Assembly (NCBI RefSeq): GCF_001715295.1
Contig: NZ_MDKB01000001.1
Coordinates: forward strand, 713,536 to 777,535
Reading direction: 5' to 3'
Source: Streptomyces griseus
GTDB lineage: Bacteria > Actinomycetota > Actinomycetes > Streptomycetales > Streptomycetaceae
DNA: 64,000 bases
Shown: positions 8,510 to 17,762 of the stretch, piece after piece
How positions within the stretch are numbered: the first letter of the stretch is position 1
How the letters are laid out: every line of letters begins with the position of its first letter
Notes under the pieces: generated by a model
What the model saw: the letters and a program-made list of their open reading frames with translations, nothing else
Database searches by the model: none
What the model was told of the DNA's origin: nothing
Made by a program: the position numbers and the translations under genes

Positions 8510-9595
8510 CTTCTACCCCCGGCGGCCATGAGGCGGAGGCGGGTCCGCGCTCGTCGAGCGGTGAGGGCGTGAGGGGCAGCAGGTGTCGCGTCCAGCGAGG
8601 GGATCACCAGGCGTACCGGATGTGCTGACAAGAAAAAGTTCGCAATCGTAGATGAACGTTTCGTGGCCTTAAGGATCAGAACCGCGAAAGTGTGATCAGC
8701 GGACGAGTCATTGTGCACATAGAGAACCAGATCCAAACCCGTGCCCGAGATCTTTTCTTGATCCGGGAAGCCTCGCAAACCCGTACATACAGACCGTAAT
8801 TACCCCGCCCGCACCCTCCTGGAGTGGGTCATCACATGCCGCGTCATCGGGCTGCCGATCCACCCGGGACCCGCCAGGAAGGATTCGGATGGCCGGGCCG
8901 CGAGCGAGATGGGGAGATCCGGTGTGCAAATGTGCGAGGTGGGGTGCTTGCCCCTGGCCGCTGTCGCAGTCCAGCCGTAGCCACGGTGACCACTACCCGG
9001 TCCGCATGTCGCGGGTACGGACTTCGACCTTGCCCGTGATGCGAGCGCCCGGGTCCGTCCATGTCAGGCCGAGCATGCTGAACGGCTTCGCGTCCTGACG
9101 GCTCGGTGACGCGGCGCTCCCGTTCTGGCTGGTCAGCACCTGTTGGGGGCACGTCTTGGCTTTGATCGGCCTGCTTTGCGTTGGTGCTGGCAGGCCCGTC
9201 CGCGCCGCCGGTCGCCCCCTGGAGGATCAGCACTCCCGTCAACCGGGTTACCACGGCCGCGGTCGTGCCCGATGCTGCCTGCACGCAGCCACACCTCTCG
9301 CTCCGTCGACCTACCCCCTGTGCCCACGCCGGCTCCTCCGGACGCGCGGGCTCGCCAGAAGGCGCACCGTCAACTGTTAACACCTCTCACCGGAAGCAAA
9401 GTTGAAGGTGTCACTCACCAAAACCTGGGTATACGAGCAGATTTGACGACGTGATCGTGACCCAGTTCACAGGGTGCCCTTCTGCTGCACTGTCGATCTT
9501 GGGCTCTCTTGTCACGCTTTCCCGTCTTTCCCTTCTCGGTACCTTCACATGTGCACCACATAAGTGATGTGCGCACGGCGATAAATCGAGGGTTG
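8510..9595. other. 1.1-kb regulatory/intergenic region, locally AT-rich
   Basis: Between the divergent hmp and RHS genes there is no frame with convincing coding character. 8620-8810 is clearly lower in GC than the window average and probably holds the hmp promoter. 9400-9595 carries the RHS promoter and leader. A 179-residue minus-strand frame (8844-9383) is low-complexity and unlike any family I know. Confidence 0.5.
8644..8666 (-). promoter_or_regulatory. possible nitric-oxide regulator (NsrR-like) operator
   Basis: On the minus strand this reads CACGAAACG then TTCATCTACGATT, which resembles the partially palindromic sites reported for actinobacterial NsrR at hmp promoters as I remember them. 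The spacing between halves is not the same, so the match is weak. It lies about 135 bp upstream of the flavohemoglobin start. Confidence 0.22.
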
Positions 9596-12500
9596 ATGAC
9601 GGTACATATACCCGCCCGATCAGGGCGCGGTCGGCCATGGTCCAGCAGGAGCATGCGCTTCATAGCGGGCACGCTCACGCTGGCCCTGTCGGTCACGCTG
9701 ATCGACGGTGCGAGTCCGGCGGACGCCGCAGCGTCCAAGGCACCTGCGGCGCCGAAGAAGTCGGCGGCCACTCAAGCAACGGACATCCCCTCTGCTCGGG
9801 TCGCCGCGCGACTGTCCGGTAAGCGGGTGGAAGCACTCTCGGAGCGGACCGAGACGTCCACGACCTGGGCCAACAAGGACGGCTCGCTCACCACCGAGCT
9901 CGCCGCCGGCCCGATCCGGTTCGAGGACGAAACCACTGGCGGTTGGCGGGACGTCGATCTCGAACTCGTACAGGGCTCTGACGGCTCGGTCGAGCCCGCG
10001 GCCCACCCCCGCGGACTGAGGCTTGCGGGCAGGACCGGCACTCCTGCCCGGTCACTCAAGGCGGCGCAGGCGTCCACCGCTACCGAACTTGTGACGCTCG
10101 GTGAGGGCGAGCAGCAGATCACCCTGCAGTGGAAGGGCGGCCTGCCCGCGCCGAAGCTGGAGGGAACACGTGCTGAGTACGTCAACGCCGTGCCCGGCGC
10201 TGACGTGGTGGTCGAAGCCACCCGTACCGGGTTCGAGCAGTTCGTCGAGATCAAGCAGAAGCCTGCCACCGACGGGTACGCGTACACACTGCCTCTGAAG
10301 GCCAAGGGCCTGAAAGCCACGCAACAGGCCGATGGCAGCGTCCTGTTCACCGACAAGAAGAACAAGAAGCAGGCACTCATGCCTGCGCCGGTGATGTGGG
10401 ACTCCACCGTCGACGAGCGCTCCGGCGAGCACACCCGCCGGGTGCCGGTCGCGATGAAGGTGGTGGCCAAGGGCTCCGGCGTCGACCTGGTGATCACCCC
10501 GGACGCGGAGTTCCTCGCCGACCCGGCCACGAAGTACCCGGTGACGGTGGACCCCTCCACCTCGTCCCTGTCCAACGTCTTCGACACCTACGTGCAGCAG
10601 GGCGAGACAGTCGACTGGTCCAGCGACGTCGAGCTCGACCTGGGCAATCCGGGAACGAAGAACGCCGACGGCACGCCGCGCACGGCGCAGTCCTTCATCT
10701 CCTGGAACACTTCCCCCATCCAGGACGCTCTGGTCCTGGACGCGAAGCTGTCCCTGTGGAACTTCCACTCGGGCAACAACGTGGACTGCAAGGCGTATCC
10801 GTGGGAGGTGTGGTCCTCGCCCGCGGCGTCCACGTCCAGCCGGTGGACCAACCGGCCGACGATGACGGCCAAGAAGGCCACCTCCACCGAGACGCGCGGC
10901 AATGCCTCGTGCACCACGCAGCCCGACGGGTGGATCAACGCCAACGTCACGACACTTGTCCAGGAGTGGGCGTCGGCCAAGGCCACCCGCGGTCACATGG
11001 GGCTGCGGGCCACCGACGAGAGCGTGATCGCCCAGTGGAAGCGGGTCAACTCCGCCAACGCGGCCTCGAACCCTCCGAAGCTGGTGGTCAACTACAACTA
11101 CCGGCCGCGCACCGGCACCAAGCAGGAAGCCGGCCCGCCCTACTTCTCCTACGGCGGGGCCTACACCGTCAACACGGTCACCCCGACGCTGCGTGACACG
11201 TTCGTCGACTCCGACGGTGACAAGGTCAACGGCACCTTCCAGATCTTCGACAACGCCACCAACACCCAGGTCGGCGACGTCATCGTCTCGAAATACGTGC
11301 CCTCGGGACAGGTCGCCTCGGTGACCGTCCCTGACGGTGTTCTGGCCAACGGCAAGACGTACAAGTTCCGCACGTCTCCGTATGACGGGGCCCACTACAA
11401 CGTCGGCTGGTCGGCCTGGAAGACCTTCACCGTCGACACGAAGGCGCCTTCAGCCCCCACCAAGGTGGTCTCCACGGACTACCCGTCGGACAAGTGGGTC
11501 AAGGGCGTCGGGCAGGTTGGAACGTTCACGGTCACGCCGCCCGCCACCGATCACCAGTGGCTGGAGTGGAGCCTGGACGAGTCGACCTGGACGAAGGTGG
11601 TCACGTCCGGTTCGACGGCCGGCAAGGATCTCGGCATCGCCCCGCCGAAGGATGGCAGCCATACTCTCTTCGTACGGGCGGTGGACAAGGCGGACAACAA
11701 ATCCGAGGCCGTCGAGTACACCTTCCATGCGGGCCCCGGTGGCTTCGTCCAGCCGGCCGAAGGCGAACGGACGGCACGTCGTCTCCCGCTTGCCGGAGAG
11801 GCCGACGCCGCGAAATACAATGCGGTCGCCTTCTCCTGGCGCCGTTCCGAGACAGACGCGTGGACCAGGATCCCTGCCGCCGATGTGACACTCGACGGCG
11901 CAGTCCTGCCCTCTTGGCCCACCGCCCTGGCCAACGGCAGAAACAATGGTTTGGTGTGGAACGCCACGCAGACCGTCGACCCCGACGGAGCCATCCAGAT
12001 CAAGGCCGACTTCACCGGCCCGAACGGTGCTGCCGGCAGCACTGAACCCCTGCCCGTGGTCATCGACCGCAATGCCGACGGTGCCGCGAGCGAGCAGATC
12101 GGTCCGGGGCACGCGAACCTTCTCACCGGCGACTACCGCCTCGCCGGCACGGAGGAGACGTACTTCGATCTGTCAGCGAACCGGACCGCCTCCTCCCGCC
12201 GCCCGTCAGCAGGCGGACAGCAGGAAGGCCAGGCGGCGATCTTCGGCAAGGAGTGGGTGTCCGGCACCGCAGCCGAGATAACGCAGCTCGGCTACACCCA
12301 TATCCGCCGCACTTCGAATACCTCCCTCGACGTAGTGCTTGACGACGGCAGCACCGTCTTCTTCACCGCGAAGGCGGGCAGCGCAAACAGCTGGGTCCCT
12401 GAGCCCGGCATGGAGTCGTTGACCCTGGAGGGAAGCTTCGTCAGCACCTTCACCCTGAGTGACACCGACGGCACCGAGACTCGCTTCGCCAAGGTCGACA

Positions 12501-15500
12501 GCGCTGCGGAAACGTGGCAGGTCACCTCGTCAGGTCTGACCGGCATCAGTAACACGTCGACCGATATCGTGTCGGAAGCTGTCGTGGTTGACGGCAAGAC
12601 GCTGGCTCGCCCCAAGCGAGTGATCGCGGCCCGCAACGCCGTTTCCAATACCGTCTGTGCCGCAACTCCTGCCACCAAGGGATGCCGCGCGCTGGAATTC
12701 GTCTACGCGAACTCAAGCACTGCCACAGCCACCACGTTCGGCGACTTCAAGGACCAGGTGAAGGAAATACGCCTGTGGTCGACGGAATCCGGGGCGTCAA
12801 CCGCCACGTCCAAGGCCGTACAGACCTACTCCTACGACAACACCGGTCGACTGCGTCAGACCTGGAATCCGCAGATCAGCCCTTCGCTCAAGACCGAGTA
12901 CGGCTACGACAGCGCCGGTCGGGTGAACCGTCTCGTTCCCCCAGGGCAACTGGCCTGGACATTCACCTACGGCAACGCGGGCGGCCCGGCGAGCGGAGAG
13001 GGGATGCTGCTGAAGGTCTCTCGACCTGCTCTCCAGACCGGGAGCAAGTCCACCGTTGACGGTGATGCGACGACCTCGCTGGTGTACGACGTGCCGCTGA
13101 GCGGTTCGTCCGCCCCCTACGCCATGGACAGCGCGGCGGTGAAGGCATGGGGGCAGGCGGACGCTCCCACCGATGCCACCGCCATCTTCTCGGCCGACTC
13201 GGTCCCGACGTCCCACAGAGGGGCCGACCTGACCGCCGACGGTTATGGACGAGCTCAAGTCCTCTATATGAACGCCTCTGCCAGCGAGGTCAACTCCATC
13301 GACCAGGCGGGCGGGGTGGAGACGACCCAGTACGATTCCTACGGCAACATCGTTCGTCAGCTCTCCGCCGGAAACCATGCAAGGGCTCTGGGTAAGACGG
13401 CGACCGACAAGCAGAAGCTCGAGCAGCTCGGTATCACCGCCCTGACCACGGAAGAGCGCGCGGAACTGCTCTCGGACCGCAGCGTGTTCTCCGCGGACGG
13501 CACGCGCGAACTGGAAACCTTCGGTCCCTTGAAGCAGGTGGCCCTTGCCGGCGAGCTCAAGGACGGCAGCACTCTGCTCGTTCCGTCCGGCACCACCGTC
13601 TCGGCCCGTCCTTGGACCGTGAACACATACGACGAAGGGCGTCCGACCGACGGCACCGCCACCGTCAAGCACCAGAACACCAGTGTCAGTGTCGGTGCGC
13701 AGCTCCGCGACTATCCGGAGCGCCAGGCCGACAAGCGACTGGCCGAGACACGGTTCGACTGGGTGCAAGGTGTTCCGACTTCCACGGTGGAGGATCCCGG
13801 CGGGCTCGACATCGTTCACCGAACGGAGTACGACGGCGCCGGACGCGCCGTCAAGACGTTGAGTCCCGGATCCACCGGTGCGGACGCGGCCGCAACAATC
13901 GACGAGTACTACACCGGCGAAGGCACAGGCCCCTGCCAGGGCAGGCCCGAGTGGAAGGACCAACTGTGCCGCACCCGACCTGCAGGAGCCATCACGGGCG
14001 GCGGCAGCAATCCGTCGGGACTGGTCACCAAGACCTTCGAATACGGCTTCTTCAACCAGCTGACCAAGACGACCGAAACGGCCAACGGGACCACCCGGGT
14101 CACGACCACCAGTCACGACGGCGCTGGCAGGCCCACCAAGGTGGAGTTCAGCGGAGGCGTCGGCGAACCGGTCGAAGCCACCACGGTCGAGTACGTGGCA
14201 ACTACGGGCGCTGAAAGCAAGACCGTCACCGCGGGCGGCGGCACGATCACGAAGGAGTACGACGACCTCGGCCGCCTCGTGTCGTACACGGATGCCGACG
14301 GCGGCACCACCACGACGACGTACGACAAGCTCGACCGGCCGGTGAAGGTGTCCGACTCCGTCCCTTCGACCACTACGTACACCTACGACCACACCAAGGA
14401 GCCTCGTGGTCTGGCCGTCTCCATGACCGACTCGGTCGCCGGTACCTTCGCCGCCGAGTACGACGTGGACGGAGACGTAGTCAAGGAGACGCTGCCCGGC
14501 GGCTACACCATGCTGCAGGACTCCGGCCAGACCGGCCCTGCTAGCCGTTCCTACACGCGGAACTCCGACAGCACGCTGCTCATCTCCGACTCGGCGACGG
14601 AAACCATCCACGGCCAGTGGCTCGATCACTCGGGCGGAGCCGGACAGGGCGAGACCCAGGACTACGGCTACGACGCGATCGGTCGCCTCACCACTGTCGC
14701 CGACACTGCGGAGAGCACCTGCACGCGCCGCAGCTACGGGTTCGACAAGCGCACCAACCGCACCACGCTGAGCACGGCCGTGGGGACGCCCGGTACCGAT
14801 TGCCCCACCAGCGGGGGAACGACCAAAACGTCCGCCTACGACTCCGCCGACCGTATCGTCGACAGCGGATACGTCTACGACTCCTTCGGCCGCACCACCT
14901 CCGCACCCGGCGGAGTCGGCGTGACCTACTACGCCAACGACCTCGTCCGTCAGCAGACCGTCGGCACCAGCCGACAGACCTGGACACTCGACCCGGCCAA
15001 GCGTTTCCGCGGGTGGACCACCGAGTCCAACTCGTCAGGCACCTGGACGCAGACCTCCACCAGAACCAACCACTACGGCAACGACTCCGACAGCCCTCGG
15101 TGGATCAGCGGCGCTACCGCTGCCGAGCTGACCCGCATGGTGCCGGGTCTGAGCGGCGGCATGTCCGCAACCACTGGCGCCTCGGGCGCGGTGATACTCC
15201 AGTTCGCCAACCTGCACGGCGACATCAACCTCGCTCTTCCGACAGCGAGCGGCGCAGCCCCGATCGTCCTGTCCTCCGACGAATACGGAAACACGCGAGG
15301 GAGCAACACCGGCTCCCGATATCAGTGGCTCGGTGCATCTCAGCGATCGGCGCAGACCCCCAGCGGCATGGTGCTGATGGGTGTGCGGCTCTACAGCCCG
15401 GCCAGCGGCCGCTTCCTGTCCGTTGACCCCGTACGCGGTGGAAGCCGCAACGCATACGAGTACGCCGCCGGCAACCCCCTCACGAACGTCGACCTCGACG

Positions 15501-15898
15501 GCCGGAAGGTCTACCGCTACAGTCAGCGGACGGTCTACCGGTCCTGGGGCAAGGTCGTCCTCAAGAAGTGGACGAACAAGAACAATCTGCGCCGCACCTA
15601 CAGCACCACGTACAAGCTGAACAGGCTGTGGACGGGCAGGGTCGCCGATTACGGGTTCGTCCCCGCCGGCATCGCAGGTATTGTTGCGATGATCTTCCCG
15701 CACCCGGCCGTCATCGCGGTGTGCGCAATCATCGCCGGAGCGTCGATAGCCATCCAGGCGATAGCCATCTCCGCACGTAGACGCGGGCAATGCCTCAACT
15801 TCTACAGCCGGACGACCCTTGTGTACAGGAAGACGTTCGGCTGGACGCACTTCCTCTACTTCTACGGCTACGCCTACCCCTGGAGGGGAAGTTGCTAG
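9596..15898 (+). CDS. secreted RHS/YD-repeat polymorphic toxin
   Basis: This 2100-residue exported protein belongs to the RHS/WapA-like polymorphic toxins. A signal peptide covers about residues 20-45 (FIAGTLTLALSVTLI then ADAAA). A DNRLRE-type domain spans roughly 310-480, fibronectin-like segments about 600-730, and then YD repeats (YDNTGRL, YDSAGRV, YDGAGRA, YDDLGRL, YDAIGRL). The RHS core is LYSPASGRFLSVDP with GNPLTNVDLDG ending near residue 1969. The remaining 130 residues are the variable tip: basic and aromatic, with a long hydrophobic span (about 2018-2060) and three cysteines, and no known nuclease motif. The ATG at 9596 has a GAGGG site; the upstream TTG at 9509 has no comparable site. 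A tiny membrane protein follows at once. Confidence 0.9.
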   Translation: MTVHIPARSGRGRPWSSRSMRFIAGTLTLALSVTLIDGASPADAAASKAPAAPKKSAATQATDIPSARVAARLSGKRVEALSERTETSTTWANKDGSLTTELAAGPIRFEDETTGGWRDVDLELVQGSDGSVEPAAHPRGLRLAGRTGTPARSLKAAQASTATELVTLGEGEQQITLQWKGGLPAPKLEGTRAEYVNAVPGADVVVEATRTGFEQFVEIKQKPATDGYAYTLPLKAKGLKATQQADGSVLFTDKKNKKQALMPAPVMWDSTVDERSGEHTRRVPVAMKVVAKGSGVDLVITPDAEFLADPATKYPVTVDPSTSSLSNVFDTYVQQGETVDWSSDVELDLGNPGTKNADGTPRTAQSFISWNTSPIQDALVLDAKLSLWNFHSGNNVDCKAYPWEVWSSPAASTSSRWTNRPTMTAKKATSTETRGNASCTTQPDGWINANVTTLVQEWASAKATRGHMGLRATDESVIAQWKRVNSANAASNPPKLVVNYNYRPRTGTKQEAGPPYFSYGGAYTVNTVTPTLRDTFVDSDGDKVNGTFQIFDNATNTQVGDVIVSKYVPSGQVASVTVPDGVLANGKTYKFRTSPYDGAHYNVGWSAWKTFTVDTKAPSAPTKVVSTDYPSDKWVKGVGQVGTFTVTPPATDHQWLEWSLDESTWTKVVTSGSTAGKDLGIAPPKDGSHTLFVRAVDKADNKSEAVEYTFHAGPGGFVQPAEGERTARRLPLAGEADAAKYNAVAFSWRRSETDAWTRIPAADVTLDGAVLPSWPTALANGRNNGLVWNATQTVDPDGAIQIKADFTGPNGAAGSTEPLPVVIDRNADGAASEQIGPGHANLLTGDYRLAGTEETYFDLSANRTASSRRPSAGGQQEGQAAIFGKEWVSGTAAEITQLGYTHIRRTSNTSLDVVLDDGSTVFFTAKAGSANSWVPEPGMESLTLEGSFVSTFTLSDTDGTETRFAKVDSAAETWQVTSSGLTGISNTSTDIVSEAVVVDGKTLARPKRVIAARNAVSNTVCAATPATKGCRALEFVYANSSTATATTFGDFKDQVKEIRLWSTESGASTATSKAVQTYSYDNTGRLRQTWNPQISPSLKTEYGYDSAGRVNRLVPPGQLAWTFTYGNAGGPASGEGMLLKVSRPALQTGSKSTVDGDATTSLVYDVPLSGSSAPYAMDSAAVKAWGQADAPTDATAIFSADSVPTSHRGADLTADGYGRAQVLYMNASASEVNSIDQAGGVETTQYDSYGNIVRQLSAGNHARALGKTATDKQKLEQLGITALTTEERAELLSDRSVFSADGTRELETFGPLKQVALAGELKDGSTLLVPSGTTVSARPWTVNTYDEGRPTDGTATVKHQNTSVSVGAQLRDYPERQADKRLAETRFDWVQGVPTSTVEDPGGLDIVHRTEYDGAGRAVKTLSPGSTGADAAATIDEYYTGEGTGPCQGRPEWKDQLCRTRPAGAITGGGSNPSGLVTKTFEYGFFNQLTKTTETANGTTRVTTTSHDGAGRPTKVEFSGGVGEPVEATTVEYVATTGAESKTVTAGGGTITKEYDDLGRLVSYTDADGGTTTTTYDKLDRPVKVSDSVPSTTTYTYDHTKEPRGLAVSMTDSVAGTFAAEYDVDGDVVKETLPGGYTMLQDSGQTGPASRSYTRNSDSTLLISDSATETIHGQWLDHSGGAGQGETQDYGYDAIGRLTTVADTAESTCTRRSYGFDKRTNRTTLSTAVGTPGTDCPTSGGTTKTSAYDSADRIVDSGYVYDSFGRTTSAPGGVGVTYYANDLVRQQTVGTSRQTWTLDPAKRFRGWTTESNSSGTWTQTSTRTNHYGNDSDSPRWISGATAAELTRMVPGLSGGMSATTGASGAVILQFANLHGDINLALPTASGAAPIVLSSDEYGNTRGSNTGSRYQWLGASQRSAQTPSGMVLMGVRLYSPASGRFLSVDPVRGGSRNAYEYAAGNPLTNVDLDGRKVYRYSQRTVYRSWGKVVLKKWTNKNNLRRTYSTTYKLNRLWTGRVADYGFVPAGIAGIVAMIFPHPAVIAVCAIIAGASIAIQAIAISARRRGQCLNFYSRTTLVYRKTFGWTHFLYFYGYAYPWRGSC

Positions 15899-15912
15899 GA
15901 GAAAAAATCTCA

Positions 15913-16083
15913 TTGACGACGGCCACGACCGTCACGGTCATCCTGGCCGCCGCCGGGCTCCTTGCCGCGGCGTTCTGGGGCCTCCGTGAAGGTGCCGGAA
16001 TCCTGCTGGTCGCTGCGATCTGGGCGGCTGTGGCCTGGCGGGCACGCCGGCGGATGAAGTCCCGGCCAACGGCCGCCGAGTGA
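15913..16083 (+). CDS. small membrane protein, candidate RHS immunity
   Basis: This protein of 56 residues has two hydrophobic helices (about 4-21 and 27-43) and a basic tail WRARRRMKSRP. It starts 14 bp after the RHS stop. The TTG at 15913 has an AGGAGA site; a second TTG at 15892, in the same frame, has GGAGGGG and would overlap the RHS stop. It is not a family I recognise. Position directly behind a polymorphic toxin, small size and membrane location fit an immunity protein for a membrane-acting tip domain, but this is inference. Confidence 0.6.
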   Translation: MTTATTVTVILAAAGLLAAAFWGLREGAGILLVAAIWAAVAWRARRRMKSRPTAAE

Positions 16084-16136
16084 TCAGCAAACCCGGATGA
16101 TTGACTGCTGAGCGAATCGGCAAGCAGTATCGTTCG

Positions 16137-16168
16137 CAAGGGCCCGTCAGCATGCTGACGGGCCCTTG
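16137..16168. terminator. 32-bp palindromic terminator
   Basis: A perfect palindrome with the arm CAAGGGCCCGTCAGCA lies 53 bp after the small membrane gene. It is the likely end of the RHS-immunity transcript. Confidence 0.75.
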
Positions 16169-16220
16169 GGGTGCACTGTGGCTGACCTATCGTCCAGCCG
16201 ATACCCATCCCGGCTCCAAG

Positions 16221-16378
16221 GGCTGTCCCGCAATTCCCGGTGGATCAGCGTGCGGCGTCGGATGCGGGGCATCGCACAGCGGAGGGACGTCCGCATACGG
16301 GATGTATGGGGACGTCCTGACAACGCGGCGAGGTGCCGTAGCTGTCGTCGCGCGCCCGCCGGGAATTGCGGGACAGCC
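16221..16378. mobile_element. 158-bp MITE-like element, copy B
   Basis: Twenty-base perfect terminal inverted repeats (16221-16240, GGCTGTCCCGCAATTCCCGG; complement at 16359-16378) bound a non-coding interior. The interior contains the core shared with 2150-2245 and 49662-49835 (GGAGGGACGTC, GGGACGTCCTGACAACGCGG-like blocks). I could not identify a target-site duplication. It cannot encode a transposase and would need one in trans. Confidence 0.65.
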
Positions 16379-16465
16379 GTTAGCCATATGCACCAGCAGT
16401 CAAGTCGGCTGTCCCACCCGGCTGGCCTCCCCCGACCAGCCGGGGGCCTGCTTGGTCGGAGCTTC

Positions 16466-17299
16466 TCAGCCGATGATGGCGACCGGGGCGTCCCAGGCGT
16501 TACGGTCGACTGTGATGGTGTAACCGCCCCGCGTTTCCTTGCTGTTGACCATGTACTGGTGGCCGCGGCTGTGGTTGGTGTACTGAGCGGGGTTCCACGG
16601 CCAGTCGGTGGTGGTCGTGTTCTTCTTGTCCCACAGCGCGTACCAGAGGTTGCCTGGCAGGTCCGTCTTGTTCGGGGCGGTGGCGACGGCCTTGGCGCTG
16701 GAGCTGCTGAAGCCGTAGAGGCCGCCGCGGTAGGTTGCGTTCCGCAGCGTTTTGGTGAAGGAGCGCACGTAGGTGAGAGTGGCGTCGTTGCACGCCTTGT
16801 CGGTGATGTCGTACGACTCCATGTTCAGGTAGATCGGACTGCCGGCCTTCATCCCGAGGGCTGATGCCTTGGCAACCGCGTCCTTCGCGTTACTCGCACC
16901 GACGGAGGCCGCCGTGGAAGCGGTGAACCTTTCCGGGTTCGCGCTCTTCTGGCAGGGCGGCTGCGCGCCGACGTAAAGCGGTATGAGCTTCCAACCGGTG
17001 GAGTTGACCGACTTCACCCAGGACTTGGTCAGGTTGGGCTGGGCGCAGCCACGGTTCTTGCCGCCGATGTAGACAGCGGCGGCGCCGTAGAACTTCGTGT
17101 TCCACGCTTTCATCGCCGCGAGGGAGGGCGCAGTGCACGTATCGAACGCGCGACCGGTGTAGGTCTTCTGCGCAGGCCACACGGTGGCCGCCATGGATGT
17201 CTGTGCTGCGATCCCGGCGCCCGCAGTGACGACGACACCCGTCGCCGCCCAGGCGATGTAGCGGCCCTTTTTGGACAGTCGATGACTGGACAATCCCAC
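16466..17299 (-). CDS. secreted DUF1906 glycoside-hydrolase-like protein
   Basis: This 277-residue exported protein has the DUF1906 (Rv2525c-like, GH25-like TIM barrel) domain. Residues 1-40 form a signal peptide (KKGRYIAWAATGVVVTAG, then AA-containing cleavage region). The domain begins GRAFDTCTAPSLAAMKAW, continues YIGGKNRGC and LIPLYVGAQ, and includes IYLNMESYD, where the acid corresponds to the barrel active-site region. The GTG at 17299 was chosen because the signal peptide starts there; frame extending upstream to 17650 runs through pseudogene and repeat sequence. Ribosome site is weak. Probably acts on the cell wall or its polymers; the substrate is unknown. Confidence 0.82.
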   Translation of the reverse strand: MGLSSHRLSKKGRYIAWAATGVVVTAGAGIAAQTSMAATVWPAQKTYTGRAFDTCTAPSLAAMKAWNTKFYGAAAVYIGGKNRGCAQPNLTKSWVKSVNSTGWKLIPLYVGAQPPCQKSANPERFTASTAASVGASNAKDAVAKASALGMKAGSPIYLNMESYDITDKACNDATLTYVRSFTKTLRNATYRGGLYGFSSSSAKAVATAPNKTDLPGNLWYALWDKKNTTTTDWPWNPAQYTNHSRGHQYMVNSKETRGGYTITVDRNAWDAPVAIIG

Positions 17300-17571
17300 C
17301 CCATTCGTATGGCAGCCGACGGCTGCCGTGAATCCGACGCATCTGCAGAGGACGGCTTGTGCTACCCCGCAACTCGCCCGCAGTACGAGTGCAGCGTCTC
17401 TGCGTGGTGGCGCCGCCTCCGTCTCGGATGCCCGAAGCGGATCGCAGAATAGCCGACGTCCGTATGGCGAGGGTGGCCAGCTTCGCGGGGGTTCGGTTGG
17501 CGGCTGCACCGACGCCGGCGCAAGTCCGTATGCAATCGACAGTCGTGATTCCGACAAGTGACCTGCCTCAG

Positions 17572-17591
17572 GACTGTCCCGCAATTCCCGG
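17572..17591. repeat. solitary MITE terminal repeat
   Basis: It reads ACTGTCCCGCAATTCCCGG after a G, 19 of 20 bases matching the terminal repeat of copy B. It lies exactly where the Nudix similarity stops, so it marks an element insertion or a deletion at an element end. Confidence 0.6.
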
Positions 17592-17593
17592 CG

Positions 17594-17705
17594 GGCGTGC
17601 GACAGGTGTCCGCCAGGGGCGAGTACCTTCCCGCTCGCCAGGTGCAGCACGTGCAGGACGCGGTCGTGCGGGTCGACGACGACCGCGCCGCAGGCAAGGG
17701 AGCAT
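17594..17705 (-). pseudogene. truncated Nudix hydrolase remnant
   Basis: On the minus strand one frame reads CGAVVVDPHDRVLHVLHL, then ASGKVLAPGGHL. This is the beta-strand and PGGHLE lead-in typical of Nudix hydrolases just before the Nudix box. The similarity stops at GGHL and the following bases are the MITE terminal repeat, so the catalytic box and C-terminus are lost. No start codon with a ribosome site is evident. It follows the ABC exporter gene on the same strand, so an exporter-Nudix operon probably once existed. Confidence 0.5.
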
Positions 17706-17762
17706 CGGGAGCGAAGCGGTGTCTGCGCCTGGCAGACCGGTGGCCTCGCGTGGGACGGGTGA

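Larger units (their letters stand above)
17300..17762. other. intergenic region with element end and gene remnant
   Basis: It holds the DUF1906 promoter, a single copy of the MITE end (17572-17591, 19 of 20 bases identical to the element at 16221), possibly a weak core-like block (about 17430-17480), and the Nudix remnant. No intact gene. Confidence 0.55.

Noticed and set aside
8506..8778. 90-codon minus-strand frame upstream of hmp
   Set aside because: It covers the AT-rich control region and overlaps the hmp start by 4 bp; no ribosome site, no family resemblance. More likely promoter DNA.
8844..9383. 179-codon minus-strand frame between hmp and the RHS gene
   Set aside because: Translation is low-complexity with many Arg, Ser and Gly residues; no recognisable domain.
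10052..11395. 447-codon minus-strand frame inside the RHS gene
   Set aside because: Shadow of the RHS coding sequence.
12797..14629. 610-codon minus-strand frame inside the RHS gene
   Set aside because: Shadow of the YD-repeat region; low complexity.
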